From Oceanicoccus sp. (lineage in GTDB: Bacteria; Pseudomonadota; Gammaproteobacteria; Pseudomonadales; Dasaniaceae): DNA of 64,000 nucleotides. Within the stretch, counting starts at the first letter, position 1, and each line of letters begins with the position of its first letter. Below the pieces are notes generated by a model, which ran no database searches, was not told where the DNA came from, and was given only the letters and a program-made list of their open reading frames with translations. Below, piece by piece: positions 1-10,623 of this stretch. The stretch spans positions 1 to 64,000 of the forward strand of contig NZ_JAQWFR010000008.1 in NCBI RefSeq assembly GCF_029238675.1, given 5' to 3'. A program made the translations under genes and the position numbers.

Positions 1-736
1 AAGGCATTCGCTTTTTCCGCCCTCCTCTACCCACAATTCCAACAGTGTTCCTTGCGGTCCACCTGCCCCGATATTACTGGGGCGGAACTACGGGCTTACC
101 GAGTTCCAGTCCAATGACAAGAGTGATTTAGGCGCTGCCTATCCACCGGTGGCTTAATGTCAACGTATTCCCAGATGTAAGAGGAATAACCAGCCACATA
201 CCTTTTGGTCAGAGCTTAACAGCTACTTTAGCTCTTCGCGGTTGACGGTGTTTATCAGCAGTTCACTTACGTTCGCCGTGTCACCCAGCCTAGCACCTCA
301 TCCGCCTTGTAGCTGGCAGAATCGACAACCTTTCCTCACGGAAGAGTCATCCCTTTCGGGGTTACATTGTCAGGAAGCTTCGCACAAAACCGTTACCGGC
401 GATGCACTATCCCTAGACTACTAATGGCTGAACAATAGGTCTCGATACCCTGTTGGGTGAGACAATCATTGACCTGGCTTTCGCCACCAAGGTGGTTTGC
501 CAGAAAGAGCCGATGTGAAAAGTAATGACAAAACATCTGCCATCACTTGTTGAAGCTCATCGCGGTTGCGATAAACCCCTGAGTGAACAAGCCCGAGTTT
601 CCAGGCTCGTATGCGCTAAAAGCGCTAACGAGACCAGTTATCCGGGCTATTCACCCGGATCACCGGTTCGTTCTACTTACTATTTTGCTGGATTTGTATA
701 GCCCAGCAGGTTAGCCACCTTGCGACTCTCGTCGCA

Positions 737-737
<1 letters not shown>
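1..737 (-). mobile_element. Group II intron, 5' part, inserted in the groEL stop codon
   Basis: On the minus strand the sequence starts with the group II 5' consensus GTGCG (complement of 733-737), and that first G is the third base of the groEL TAG stop codon. The exon bases next to it give IBS1 GATGTA (738-743) and IBS2 GGCGGT (746-751). Inside the intron, minus-strand TACATC (174-179) is a perfect EBS1 for IBS1, and ACCGTC (244-249) pairs with IBS2 with one G-U wobble. The EBS1 loop context and the stretch at about 20-180 resemble domain I of ORF-bearing bacterial group II introns as I remember them. The intron-encoded reverse transcriptase, domains V/VI and the 3' splice site must lie left of the window. 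The insertion leaves groEL readable with or without splicing. Confidence 0.85.
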
Positions 738-2401
<1,664 letters not shown>

Positions 2402-2445
2402 TTAAACTGAATTCTTTATCTAATAAATCTTTGAATCTCTTGGGC

Positions 2446-2739
2446 TTAACCCAGGATACCCGCAATTTCACGCTCAGACATAATGACGTACTCTTCACCA
2501 TCTTCTTCGATAGTAAGGGCGCCATGCATATGCTGGGCAAAGATAACTTTGTCGCCTACTTTAACTTGCAAAGCGCGCACATCACCGTTTTCTAAAACTA
2601 CGCCTTCACCTACGGCAACAACTTCACCGCGGTTTTGAACTTCTTTAGAGGCACTAGTCAGTACGATACCGCCAGCTGAGGTTGCTTCTTCTTCGTTGCG
2701 ACGCACAACAACGCGATCGTATAACGGACGAATATTCAT
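2446..2739 (-). CDS. groES: Co-chaperonin GroES (Hsp10)
   Basis: GroES is the lid of the GroEL chamber. At 97 residues it is the usual length. It starts [14 protein letters not shown], typical of the family, and contains the mobile-loop region around residues 18-32 ([10 protein letters not shown]) and the C-terminal [13 protein letters not shown]. It is the first gene of the groES-groEL operon. The start has a purine-rich region (GGGAGATC) about 8 bp upstream. A sigma-32-like promoter lies 74-105 bp upstream of the start codon. Confidence 0.99.
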   Translation of the reverse strand: MNIRPLYDRVVVRRNEEEATSAGGIVLTSASKEVQNRGEVVAVGEGVVLENGDVRALQVKVGDKVIFAQHMHGALTIEEDGEEYVIMSEREIAGILG

Positions 2740-2812
2740 TTTGGTAGATCTCCCAAAATTGTTAGTGGATGCTTATGGTTTATTGAATGCCGGAAAACCG
2801 GGATGCTGCTGT

Positions 2813-2844
2813 ATGATGGGGGCGGGTGAATCGATATCAAGGGG
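2813..2844 (-). promoter_or_regulatory. Sigma-32-like heat-shock promoter of groES-groEL
   Basis: On the minus strand, CCCCTTGATA (2835-2844) matches the sigma-32 -35 element CCCTTGAA, and CCCCATCAT (2813-2821) matches the -10 element CCCCATNT. The two core elements are separated by about 13 bp. The leader to the groES ATG is about 65-70 nt. No CIRCE inverted repeat is visible, so control by sigma-32 rather than HrcA is inferred. Confidence 0.75.
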
Positions 2845-2921
2845 AGTGATGGATTTTTTTAGCGCTCTATTGCCACGAGTACTAAAAATAGAAAAACAAC
2901 TAATAAAAACAAAAGCTTATA

Positions 2922-3404
2922 TTACTCATCGCGCTTGTACTCACCCTCAATCACCGAACCGGATTGCTCTCCAGGTCGAGTTTTTGAAGCTCCCAAACTC
3001 TCTGAAGAGCGAAATGAAGACTTAAAGTTGGCATTGCGGCCATAGGAGGCCATCACCATCCCCTGCCTTAGCAATAGAGCCACCAGTAATTTACGGCTAA
3101 AAGGCAATAAACAGGCAAAGCCAATGGCATCGGTAATAAAGCCGGGCGTTAGTAGCAGCGCACCGCCCACGGCCAGCATCACCCCTTCCAGAATATCACC
3201 CGCAGGTAACTGCCCCTGTTCCATCTGCTGGTTTACACGAAGTAAGGTATTCATCCCCTGCTGTCGCAGCAAAGCCAAGCCGATGGCCGCTGTAAGAAAA
3301 ACCAGAAAGATAGTGTTTAAGGCACCGATTTCGGAGCCAACTTCAATCAACACCCACATTTCAATAATAGGAATGGTAATAAACAACAGTAGGAAAAGTC
3401 GCAT
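2922..3404 (-). CDS. fxsA: FxsA family membrane protein
   Basis: This is a small inner-membrane protein of the FxsA family (in E. coli, overexpression suppresses F exclusion of phage T7). I chose the start at 3404 because MRLFLLLFITIPIIEMW is the conserved FxsA beginning and gives 160 residues, the usual length. The frame stays open 35 codons further upstream but that extension is not family-like. Residues about 3-20, 25-48 and 70-95 are hydrophobic. The family GG..LLTPGFITDAIGF motif is at about 78-95. The C-terminal tail is charged and probably cytosolic. It sits directly upstream of groES, as fxsA does in E. coli. Confidence 0.9.
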   Translation of the reverse strand: MRLFLLLFITIPIIEMWVLIEVGSEIGALNTIFLVFLTAAIGLALLRQQGMNTLLRVNQQMEQGQLPAGDILEGVMLAVGGALLLTPGFITDAIGFACLLPFSRKLLVALLLRQGMVMASYGRNANFKSSFRSSESLGASKTRPGEQSGSVIEGEYKRDE

Positions 3405-3606
3405 TAGGCAGGTCTCTATGATCTCAATAATGGGCAAGACTAATAACCGAACAATGGGGGCACAAGAGGCCAATTTCAAGCCCGGGGCTTTTGATAGCAA
3501 GGGCTGCAATTGTAAAACCGCCGGTTTACTGAAATAATGCGCCCCGATTTTTTACCCAAACAAATACTTCCAGCTTCATAAAGGCAACAACAAAGGTGCA
3601 GATATC

Positions 3607-4368
3607 ATGAATCTTAACGGGAAAGTAATAGCGGTTACTGGCGGCGGACAAGGGCTTGGCCGCTCCATGGCATTGGTACTGGCAGCTAAAGGTGCCAAGC
3701 TGGCATTGATAGACTTAAACCAGGAAAAACTCGACGAAGCGGTAGAGCTTTGTAAAGCCGCTGGCGGTGATGCCAAAGCCTATATCGCCAACGTTGCCAA
3801 AGAAGAAGATGTTATCTCAACCTTCGACCAAATCGTTGAAGACTTCGGTACATTTAATGGCGTTATCAACAATGCCGGTATTCTTCGTGATGGACTGATG
3901 CTAAAAGTTAAAGACGGCGAGATTGTTAAGAAGTTAAGCCTTGCTGAGTGGCAGGCGGTTATTGACGTGAACCTTACCGGTGTTTTCCTCTGTGGTCGTG
4001 AAGCGGCTGAGCGTATGATCAAACTGGGCACTGAAGGCGTTATCATCAATATCTCCAGTATTTCCAAAGCCGGTAATATGGGCCAGAGTAACTACAGTGC
4101 AGCTAAAGCCGGTGTTGCAGCTATGGCGGTAACCTGGGCTAAAGAACTGGCTCGCTACGGTATTCGCGCAGCGGCTATTGCCCCGGGCTTTATTGCTACT
4201 GATATGGTTGCCAGTATGAAACCAGAAGCCCTTGAGAAAATGACTGCCGGTATTCCTTTAAAACGTCTGGGTACCCCTGAAGAAATCGGTCACACCTGTG
4301 CTTATATTTTTGAGAATGATTATTTCACAGGCCGGGTTGTTGAAATGGACGGTGGTTTACGCATTTAA
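3607..4368 (+). CDS. Short-chain dehydrogenase/reductase, FabG-like
   Basis: This is an NAD(P)-dependent oxidoreductase of the classical SDR family. It shows the Rossmann motif TGGGQGLG at residues 11-18, NNAG at about 88-91 and the catalytic Ser150-Tyr163-Lys167 set (spacing 13 and 4, as in FabG). The C-terminal PGFIATDM and DGGL motifs are also present. At 253 residues the length is normal. It resembles the 3-oxoacyl-ACP reductase group, but no fatty-acid genes are nearby, so the substrate is open. It is probably transcribed alone: the upstream neighbour is divergent, and a repeat arm follows it before the next gene. Confidence 0.9.
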   Translation: MNLNGKVIAVTGGGQGLGRSMALVLAAKGAKLALIDLNQEKLDEAVELCKAAGGDAKAYIANVAKEEDVISTFDQIVEDFGTFNGVINNAGILRDGLMLKVKDGEIVKKLSLAEWQAVIDVNLTGVFLCGREAAERMIKLGTEGVIINISSISKAGNMGQSNYSAAKAGVAAMAVTWAKELARYGIRAAAIAPGFIATDMVASMKPEALEKMTAGIPLKRLGTPEEIGHTCAYIFENDYFTGRVVEMDGGLRI

Positions 4369-4373
4369 CCATT

Positions 4374-4399
4374 TGTCATTCCCGCGCAGGCGGGAATGG
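4374..4399. repeat. Single arm of the dispersed ATTCCCGC palindromic repeat
   Basis: This is a short palindrome with arms ATTCCCGC and GCGGGAAT directly after the SDR stop codon. It matches one end of the longer two-armed elements found elsewhere in the window (see 5597-5665). It may serve as a transcription end for the upstream gene. Confidence 0.8.
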
Positions 4400-4443
4400 C
4401 GGTCCTCCTTGAAAAATCATCTTCACCGCGTATGCTGTGAATC

Positions 4444-4755
4444 ATGACTGAATCCAATCAGCAACGTATCTGGCAGGTTGTTAGCCAAATCCCCGAGGGT
4501 AAAATAGCCAGTTATGGTCAAGTAGCCGCTCAAGCTGGTATCCCTCAAGCGGCGCGATTAGTCGGTAATGTACTTCGCAAACTACCTGAAGGCAGCAACC
4601 TGCCTTGGCATCGAGTAGTGAATAGCCAGAGAAAGATTTCATTTCCCATAGGCTCCCCCGCCTACCAGGAACAAAAGCAACGGCTGCTGTTAGAAGGTAT
4701 TGTGTTTAACAAAGAAAAAATAGCCATTAACCACCTTGCATGGCATTACCTCTAA
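4444..4755 (+). CDS. Alkyltransferase-like protein (ATL), MGMT family
   Basis: This is a 103-residue protein related to the DNA-binding domain of O6-alkylguanine-DNA alkyltransferase. It has the helix-turn-helix region around ASYGQVAAQAG (25-35) and the RLVGNVLRKLP segment. The active-site motif reads PWHRVV (about 58-63) where true transferases have PCHRVV, so the acceptor cysteine is replaced by tryptophan. That marks it as an ATL protein like E. coli YbaZ, which binds alkylated bases and hands them to nucleotide excision repair rather than repairing them. It stands alone between two unrelated genes. uvrB is also in this window, but far away. Confidence 0.92.
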   Translation: MTESNQQRIWQVVSQIPEGKIASYGQVAAQAGIPQAARLVGNVLRKLPEGSNLPWHRVVNSQRKISFPIGSPAYQEQKQRLLLEGIVFNKEKIAINHLAWHYL

Positions 4756-4996
4756 CTATTTTATTAAATCCCGATAAAGTCTATTAAACAACCTCCTTAT
4801 TCTTTTATCTGCTTTAAACGGTAGTTAATTATCATTCCCAGCGAGCTATACTTGATGATGAGCGTATAGCATTAATGAACCAAAACCCATGGGCAAGCGT
4901 ACTCACTTTTAACAGTAAAGCATTAGTTATGCATACTGCAGCTAACACCTAATGATTCACAGGGCCGATGCACACGCTAACAACAAGGGGTAGACC

Positions 4997-5554
4997 ATGA
5001 AAAGACACTTTTATATCAGTAAAAACCTCGATGATCTTGAAGCAGTAGAACACGAGCTTGAAGATCAAGGTGTAGCTACACCACAAATACACGTACTGAG
5101 CCAAAACGATGCCGATGTACAACATCATCACCTCAATGAAGTTGAAGCGGTGCTCAAGAAAGACGTTGTGCATTCAATGGAACTCGGTGCCATTGTTGGT
5201 GTAGTTGCAGCAATATTGGTTTTAGCCATCGCCTACTTTGCAGGCTGGACTGAAAGCGCAGCCGGTTGGATACCGTTTATATTCCTGGCGATTGTTGTAT
5301 TAGGATTTTGCACTTGGGAAGGAGGCCTTTTTGGTATCCAGGAACCCCATTATCAATTCAAGCAATTTCAGGACACGCTTAAGCAAGGCAAACATATTTT
5401 ATTTGTTGATGTCACCGAGCAACAGGAAACTGTGCTAGCTCGTATTGTGGAAGCGCACCCTCAATTAGAAGCTGCCGGTGAAGCAGAATCTACACCGGAG
5501 TGGGTGGTTGAATGGCAGAAGAATTGGAAGGGGTTTGTTAAAACGATGCCTTAA
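4997..5554 (+). CDS. Conserved membrane protein of unknown function
   Basis: This 185-residue protein has no motif I recognise. Residues 1-57 are soluble and acidic/His-rich. Two strong membrane helices follow at about 64-82 and 89-108 with a short loop between them. A soluble C-terminal domain of about 75 residues contains a predicted alpha/beta stretch (HILFVDVTEQQETVLARIV). Helix-pair proteins with flanking ferredoxin-like halves are common, but that reading is only inference. The start ATG has a good site AAGGGG about 7 bp upstream. A strong terminator follows the stop codon, so the gene is monocistronic. Confidence 0.8.
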   Translation: MKRHFYISKNLDDLEAVEHELEDQGVATPQIHVLSQNDADVQHHHLNEVEAVLKKDVVHSMELGAIVGVVAAILVLAIAYFAGWTESAAGWIPFIFLAIVVLGFCTWEGGLFGIQEPHYQFKQFQDTLKQGKHILFVDVTEQQETVLARIVEAHPQLEAAGEAESTPEWVVEWQKNWKGFVKTMP

Positions 5555-5564
5555 CAGAGGCTTT

Positions 5565-5593
5565 TAAAAAGGGAGCTTTGCTCCCTTTTTTTT
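5565..5593 (+). terminator. Rho-independent terminator after the membrane protein gene
   Basis: The stem AAAAAGGGAGC-TTT-GCTCCCTTTTT runs into a run of eight or more T. It starts about 10 bp after the stop codon at 5554. Confidence 0.9.
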
Positions 5594-5596
5594 GAC

Positions 5597-5665
5597 TGTC
5601 ATTCCCGCGAAGGCGGGAATCCAGTGGAACATGCAGGCTGGATTCCCGCCTTCGCGGGAATGACA
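5597..5665. repeat. Dispersed palindromic repeat (two-armed ATTCCCGC element)
   Basis: This is a near-perfect 69-bp inverted repeat: TGTCATTCCCGCGAAGG on the left and its complement on the right, around a short centre with ATGCAGG. It lies between the convergent membrane-protein gene and cox operon ends. Relatives are at 4374, 26520, 38937, 41703, 51236 and 63669. Confidence 0.9.
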
Positions 5666-5679
5666 GGGGTGAGAGAATC

Positions 5680-6018
5680 TTAGCCACCCTCACCAAAATA
5701 AATAATTCGGGAAAGCATGGTTGTATCACCTTCTACAGCCATCAATGCAATTAATATTAACAAGCATAAAGGCGGCAATAAAATCGCATACACCAGCGCC
5801 AGCCGCTCCCACATCATATGCATAAAGATGGCAATAATTAAACCGGCCTTAAGTAACATAAAGATAATAATCAAAGTCCAGCGCAAGTAACCCTGGAGAT
5901 TGATATAGTCCACCATATAAGACAGCGTACTGAGCACAAATAGCAATAGCCAAATCTTTAAATAGATACCAATAGGATGCTGCTGACCATCACCCTGTGC
6001 ATGAATTGTATCTGACAT
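5680..6018 (-). CDS. Cytochrome c oxidase subunit IV family protein
   Basis: This is the small membrane subunit of a bacterial heme-copper oxidase (CyoD/CtaF-like family). I chose the start at 6018 (MSDTIHAQGDG) because a strong GGGAGGAGG site lies 5 bp upstream; the frame is open eight codons further. That gives 112 residues with three hydrophobic helices at about 19-37, 47-70 and 75-98, and the family signature IAIFMHMMWERLALVYAI. It is the last gene of the five-gene oxidase operon and ends just before a palindromic repeat. Confidence 0.88.
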   Translation of the reverse strand: MSDTIHAQGDGQQHPIGIYLKIWLLLFVLSTLSYMVDYINLQGYLRWTLIIIFMLLKAGLIIAIFMHMMWERLALVYAILLPPLCLLILIALMAVEGDTTMLSRIIYFGEGG

Positions 6019-6068
6019 AAAACCTCCTCCCTCGTAGTGCATAATGAAGTGCTGTGCCTTACATCACG

Positions 6069-6758
6069 TCACCAGAGATAAAAGAACGCAAAAATAAATA
6101 CCCAAACCAAATCAACAAAGTGCCAATAGAGCCCCGTTATTTCAACGATTTCAAAGCCGGTGTCATCGTAGTCCCCACGTTTAACTTTAAAGGCAACCAC
6201 CAACAAATAAATCACACCGATAGAAACATGAAGCCCGTGAAAACCGGTAATCATAAAAAAGGCTGCACCAAATTGCGCTGCCCCCATCGGATTTCCCCAG
6301 GGGCGAACACCTTCCTCAATTAACTTAGACCACTCAAAGGCCTGCATCCCCACAAAGGAGGCGCCCAGTATTGCGGTTACCAGCATTAGCCAAAAGGTTT
6401 TTTTCTTATCCCGTCGATAACCATAGTTCACCGCCATTGCCATCGTGCCGCTACTGGTAATTAAGATAAAGGTCATAATGGCAATCAACAGCAAAGGCAC
6501 ATGTACGCCATTAACCGTCAGTGCAAACACTTCACTGGTCAGGGGCCAATCAACGGTTGTCGACATGCGCACCGTCATATACGACACTAAAAAACAGCTG
6601 AATATAAAAGTATCACTGAGCAAGAAGATCCACATCATCGCCTTGCCCCAAGGCACATCCCTAAAGGCTTCTATTTCGCCGCCCCAATCATCCGAAACGC
6701 CTTGCCAGCCCTTCGACTCTTTTGAAGACCCTGTTGAAGACCCTGTCACTGTAGACAT
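6069..6758 (-). CDS. Cytochrome c oxidase subunit III (first paralogue)
   Basis: Subunit III of the aa3/caa3-type oxidase is an integral membrane protein that stabilises subunit I and its proton uptake. The gene encodes 229 residues with about five to seven hydrophobic helices. The C-terminal hallmarks are GFHGLHVSIGVIYL and GLYWHFVDLVWVFIFAFFYLW. The start at 6758 follows a good AGGGGAG site. It lies 22 bp after the other subunit III gene in the same operon. Two COX3 paralogues side by side are discussed as a finding. Confidence 0.95.
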   Translation of the reverse strand: MSTVTGSSTGSSKESKGWQGVSDDWGGEIEAFRDVPWGKAMMWIFLLSDTFIFSCFLVSYMTVRMSTTVDWPLTSEVFALTVNGVHVPLLLIAIMTFILITSSGTMAMAVNYGYRRDKKKTFWLMLVTAILGASFVGMQAFEWSKLIEEGVRPWGNPMGAAQFGAAFFMITGFHGLHVSIGVIYLLVVAFKVKRGDYDDTGFEIVEITGLYWHFVDLVWVFIFAFFYLW

Positions 6759-6780
6759 AGCACTCCCCTTTCGTTAGTCA

Positions 6781-7458
6781 TCACAGTCCACATAAACGCA
6801 CTAATGCCGCATAGGTTTCAGGCGAACTGGTTAGCAGCCCTAACAAAACAAACCACAAACCCAACAAGTAATGCCAATACATGGCACACAATTCAATACT
6901 TGAAGATAACTGTTTAATAGGCATGCCGCGCCACGCTTTAACAACTGTTTTACACCAGGCCATCAGGCCACCCGCCAAATGCAGACCATGCAAACCGGTT
7001 AATAAATAAAAGAAACTATTGGCTGGATTAGTCGAGACGAAATAGCCCAGGCTCATTAACTGCTGCCACACCGCCAACTGCCCGCCAATAAATACCAGCG
7101 AGAAAAACCCTGCCAGTACCAGTGTTTCAACAGTACGCCTGGCTTCCTGCTTGCGAGAGGATATTCTGGACCATTGCAGAAAAATACTGGCAAGCACCAA
7201 TGCCCCGGTATTAATCCATAGTGGCCAGGGGTTCGCGAGGGGCTTCCAGGGTGCTGATAAATGTTCCCAATCAGCAATTTGTGAACGAATTAAAAACGAT
7301 ACAATAAATAAAAAGAATAATGAGGTAATCACCGCCATTAAAATCCGCAAACCGGTTTTTGCCCTAAGCGCAATGACCTCTGGAGTTTCTTGCCACTCGT
7401 TAGCACCACCACCAACACTTTCAAAGCCAGATGTTTTCATAAGCTGGGCCGCAGTCAT
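6781..7458 (-). CDS. Heme-copper oxidase subunit III (second, divergent paralogue)
   Basis: This 225-residue membrane protein belongs to the COX3 fold. It has GLHGLHLAGGLMAW near residue 150 and a C-terminal CAMYWHYLLGLWFVLLGLL, the positional equivalents of GFHGLH and YWHFVD..W in the other copy. The second motif lacks the acidic residue of HFVD (here HYLL). Its start overlaps the ctaD stop (ATGA), so the two are translationally coupled. It may be an accessory or assembly-related subunit; that is inference from divergence and position. Confidence 0.88.
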   Translation of the reverse strand: MTAAQLMKTSGFESVGGGANEWQETPEVIALRAKTGLRILMAVITSLFFLFIVSFLIRSQIADWEHLSAPWKPLANPWPLWINTGALVLASIFLQWSRISSRKQEARRTVETLVLAGFFSLVFIGGQLAVWQQLMSLGYFVSTNPANSFFYLLTGLHGLHLAGGLMAWCKTVVKAWRGMPIKQLSSSIELCAMYWHYLLGLWFVLLGLLTSSPETYAALVRLCGL

Positions 7459-9200
7459 AGTTTCACCTTATTCGCTTCAAGCTCTTGTTCCGAAACGTTC
7501 TGGGGAACAAAGTCCTCTTTCACCCCCGGCACACTGTAGTCATAAGGCCAGCGATGCACGACAGGCAATTTCTCACCCCAATTACCGTGCACCGGGGGCG
7601 TTTGTGGCGTCTGCCATTCCAGCGAAGCAGCATTCCAGGGATTAGGCCCCGACTCTTTACCTTTAAAAGCACTGTGGATCATATTGTAAATAAACAAAAC
7701 TTGTGCAGCGCCAACAATCAAAGCAGCGATGGTAATAAAGGCATTTAAGTCGTGGGCTGATTGCGGAATAAACTCATAGGCCGTGGAATCGTAATAGCGC
7801 CTTGGCATCCCCAATATCCCCAGGTAATGCATTGGGAAGTAAATGGCATAGGTACCAAGAAAGGTAATCCAAAAGTGCCACATACCTATCTTGTCGTTCA
7901 TCATCCTGCCGGTAATTTTGGGAAACCAATGATAGATAGAACCAAACACAACCAGTACCGGCGCAACACCCATCACCATATGGAAATGAGCCACTACAAA
8001 ATAGGTATCTGACAAGGGTATATCGACGATAACATTGCCGAGGAATAAACCGGTTAAACCACCGGCAAGGAAAGTAAAGATAAACGCTACAGCAAATAGC
8101 AGCGGCACCGTCATATGGATATCACCTTTCCATAAAGTCAGTACCCAGTTATAGACTTTTATCGCCGTTGGCACAGCGATAATTAAAGTGGTAGTCGCAA
8201 AGAAAAAGCCAAAGTAAGGATTCATACCACTGACATACATATGGTGAGCCCAAACAATAAAGCTCAGCACACCAATCGCCACAATGGCCCAGACCATCAT
8301 TTTATAGCCAAATACTTTTTTGCGGGAATGCACACTGAGAATATCCGAAATCATCCCGAAAGCAGGTAAGGCAACAATATAAACTTCAGGGTGACCAAAA
8401 AACCAAAACAGATGTTGAAATAAAATCGGGCTACCACCGTCATAGTCGGTTTGCTGCCCCATTGAAATCATTTCTGGCATAAAGAAGCTGGTGCCGATAG
8501 TGCGGTCTAACAACATCATTACACCGCTAACAAACAGCGCAGGGAAAGCCAGCAAGGCTAAAATGGTTGCCATAAAAATGCCCCAGACCGTCAGCGGCAT
8601 TCTAAGTAAGGTCATACCGTATGTACGAGCCTGGATAACGGTGGTGACATAATTTAAGCCACCCATGGTTGCAGCAATGATAAAGACCAGCAGCGAAACC
8701 AGCATCAGGATAATGCCCCACTCCATTCCCGGCGTACCCGCAGTAATTGCCTGCGGCGGATACAGCGTCCATCCCGCCCCCGTTGGCCCACCCGGCACAA
8801 AGAAGCTGGCCAGTAAAATAATCACTGAGAGAAAATAAAACCAGACGCTCAGCATATTGACGAAGGGGAAAACCATATCGCGAGCCCCCACCATCAGCGG
8901 TATCATATAGTTGCCAAAACCGCCGAGAAATAATGCCGTCAACAAATAGATCACCATAATCATACCGTGCATGGTCATAGCCTGGTAATAGGTATTGGCA
9001 TCCATAAATTCCAAACTACCGGGAAAACCAATTTGCATACGCATCATGGCCGATAACACCAGAGCGATAATGCCGGCAAAAATAGCGATCAGCGAATACT
9101 GAATCGCAATCACCTTATGATCTTGACTCCAGACGTACTTACTCCAAAAACTATGGGGCTGGTGGAGTGCTTCTTTTTCTGCGTCGTGTACGTAGGCCAT
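7455..9200 (-). CDS. ctaD: Cytochrome c oxidase subunit I
   Basis: This is the catalytic subunit carrying heme a, the heme a3-CuB centre and the proton channels; it reduces oxygen to water. At 581 residues it has the usual twelve membrane helices. Visible signatures are WTLYPP, the CuB segment FWFFGHPEVYIVALPAFG (His plus the Tyr of the His-Tyr cross-link), WAHHMY (CuB histidines) and HFHMVMG (heme ligands). The start at 9200 has an AAGGAG site. It is the second gene of the operon, 10 bp after the subunit II gene. Confidence 0.98.
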   Translation of the reverse strand: MAYVHDAEKEALHQPHSFWSKYVWSQDHKVIAIQYSLIAIFAGIIALVLSAMMRMQIGFPGSLEFMDANTYYQAMTMHGMIMVIYLLTALFLGGFGNYMIPLMVGARDMVFPFVNMLSVWFYFLSVIILLASFFVPGGPTGAGWTLYPPQAITAGTPGMEWGIILMLVSLLVFIIAATMGGLNYVTTVIQARTYGMTLLRMPLTVWGIFMATILALLAFPALFVSGVMMLLDRTIGTSFFMPEMISMGQQTDYDGGSPILFQHLFWFFGHPEVYIVALPAFGMISDILSVHSRKKVFGYKMMVWAIVAIGVLSFIVWAHHMYVSGMNPYFGFFFATTTLIIAVPTAIKVYNWVLTLWKGDIHMTVPLLFAVAFIFTFLAGGLTGLFLGNVIVDIPLSDTYFVVAHFHMVMGVAPVLVVFGSIYHWFPKITGRMMNDKIGMWHFWITFLGTYAIYFPMHYLGILGMPRRYYDSTAYEFIPQSAHDLNAFITIAALIVGAAQVLFIYNMIHSAFKGKESGPNPWNAASLEWQTPQTPPVHGNWGEKLPVVHRWPYDYSVPGVKEDFVPQNVSEQELEANKVKL

Positions 9201-9210
9201 TCTCTACTCC

Positions 9211-10314
9211 TTAGGGAGTTGACTTAATATATTCAACCAGGGCATCCAGCTGCGAATCACTCAATGGATAAGCCACCATGACTGGCGCATAATCTTTTAC
9301 CATTTTTGCATTGGGGTCAGTAATAGATTCTTTAAGATAGGCCTCATCAGCAACCACTGTTGTGCCATCCATCAATACTTCTGTTTTTCCAAATAAGCCC
9401 TTCCAGGTAGGCCCTAAACTCTTACTACCATCAATACTATGGCAAGCAAAACAACCACTGCTTTCTGCTAACTGCCTGCCTTGCTCAACACCACCGTCAT
9501 CACTACCACTTACTAAACTACTGGCAAATGTCGGCTGTTCCGACAACCAGGCTTGATAATTTTCAGCACTATCAATAATCATATGCCCTTTCATATTGTA
9601 ATGGGCGACACCACAATACTCGGCACAGAGAATTTCATAACGACCTTCTTTAGTAGGTGTAAACCAAAAATAAGAGACCTGGCCGGGAACCATATCCATC
9701 TTGGCGCGGATCTGGGGAACATAAAAGTTATGCAAAACATCCAGTGAACGCAGCACCATTTTTACCGGCTTATCAATCGGCAAATGCAGCACATTAGTAT
9801 TGATTAATAAATCGTCTTGACCATTGGGGTCATCGGGGTCGAGACCAAAAGGATTATCCATACCGATTAATTTAACTTTGGCATGCCCTAATTTTCCATC
9901 TTCACCGGGAAGGCGAAAACTCCACATCCACTGTTTACCAACCACTTCAACTTCAGTGGCACCTTCCGGCACATGAACAAAATCGTCATAAACCACCAAA
10001 CCAGGCGCCAACAGCGCACAGATGCCGACCGTAGTAATACCGGTTAGCCACCATTCCAGCTTTTTACTATCGGGCTCGTAGGAAGCTTGATGTTGACCAT
10101 TTTCAGACGGCCCGCGATGCCTGAATTTCACCAGGGCATAGACCACAAATAAAGTAATCCCCACAAAGAAGATACCGGTAATCACCGAAGTAATGACAAT
10201 GATGTTATCTATCGACCCCCAGTTGGAGGCGACGGGTGTTGCGGACCAGGGGTTCACAAACTGAAAGATTGTAGAACCGATAAGAAGAACAACCAATATT
10301 ATTGCTAAAGCCAT
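9211..10314 (-). CDS. ctaC: Cytochrome c oxidase subunit II fused to cytochrome c (caa3 type)
   Basis: Subunit II takes electrons from cytochrome c through CuA. The protein has an N-terminal signal/anchor helix (3-20), a second helix at about 38-60, then a periplasmic cupredoxin domain with the CuA motif CAEYCGVAHYNMKGHM. After about residue 275 it continues into a covalent cytochrome c domain with the heme site CFACHS and a Met-containing loop (APVMVAYP). The fusion identifies a caa3-type oxidase. At 367 residues the length fits that class. It is the first gene of the operon; the promoter should lie in 10315-10450. Confidence 0.96.
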   Translation of the reverse strand: MALAIILVVLLIGSTIFQFVNPWSATPVASNWGSIDNIIVITSVITGIFFVGITLFVVYALVKFRHRGPSENGQHQASYEPDSKKLEWWLTGITTVGICALLAPGLVVYDDFVHVPEGATEVEVVGKQWMWSFRLPGEDGKLGHAKVKLIGMDNPFGLDPDDPNGQDDLLINTNVLHLPIDKPVKMVLRSLDVLHNFYVPQIRAKMDMVPGQVSYFWFTPTKEGRYEILCAEYCGVAHYNMKGHMIIDSAENYQAWLSEQPTFASSLVSGSDDGGVEQGRQLAESSGCFACHSIDGSKSLGPTWKGLFGKTEVLMDGTTVVADEAYLKESITDPNAKMVKDYAPVMVAYPLSDSQLDALVEYIKSTP

Positions 10315-10623
10315 ACCTAGATCATCCTTTCGGTTAAGGTTTGCGGCGCGACACTAATACATCTGACTGCTACGACTGACTGTTTTAAATAGCCGAGCAT
10401 TGTAAAAAAGAGATCTTATATTCTTACTCATTTTTACAAGCTATATCCTGTAGCTACAAAAAACATTTCGCTTAAGTCTATAGACAATAACTCTTCTTCT
10501 ACACCCCATTGATTAGACGCTTTTAGCATATTAGGCATATCGCTTAGCTTGAAGTTAAATAATATTAGCGGGAAAGGTTAAAATTCTGCACAATACCTTT
10601 ATCCATACTCACCTTGAGTCATC
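10315..10623. other. Divergent intergenic region, oxidase operon / pseudouridine synthase
   Basis: This 309-bp AT-rich stretch holds no open frame with coding character. It must contain the promoters of both flanking transcription units. I see no FNR-type box, hairpin terminator or repeat in it. Confidence 0.6.

Noticed and set aside
1..720. First impression of an rRNA fragment
   Set aside because: The conserved-looking, gene-free sequence does not fit 16S or 23S landmarks I know. It has a group II 5' end and EBS sites that match the groEL exon.
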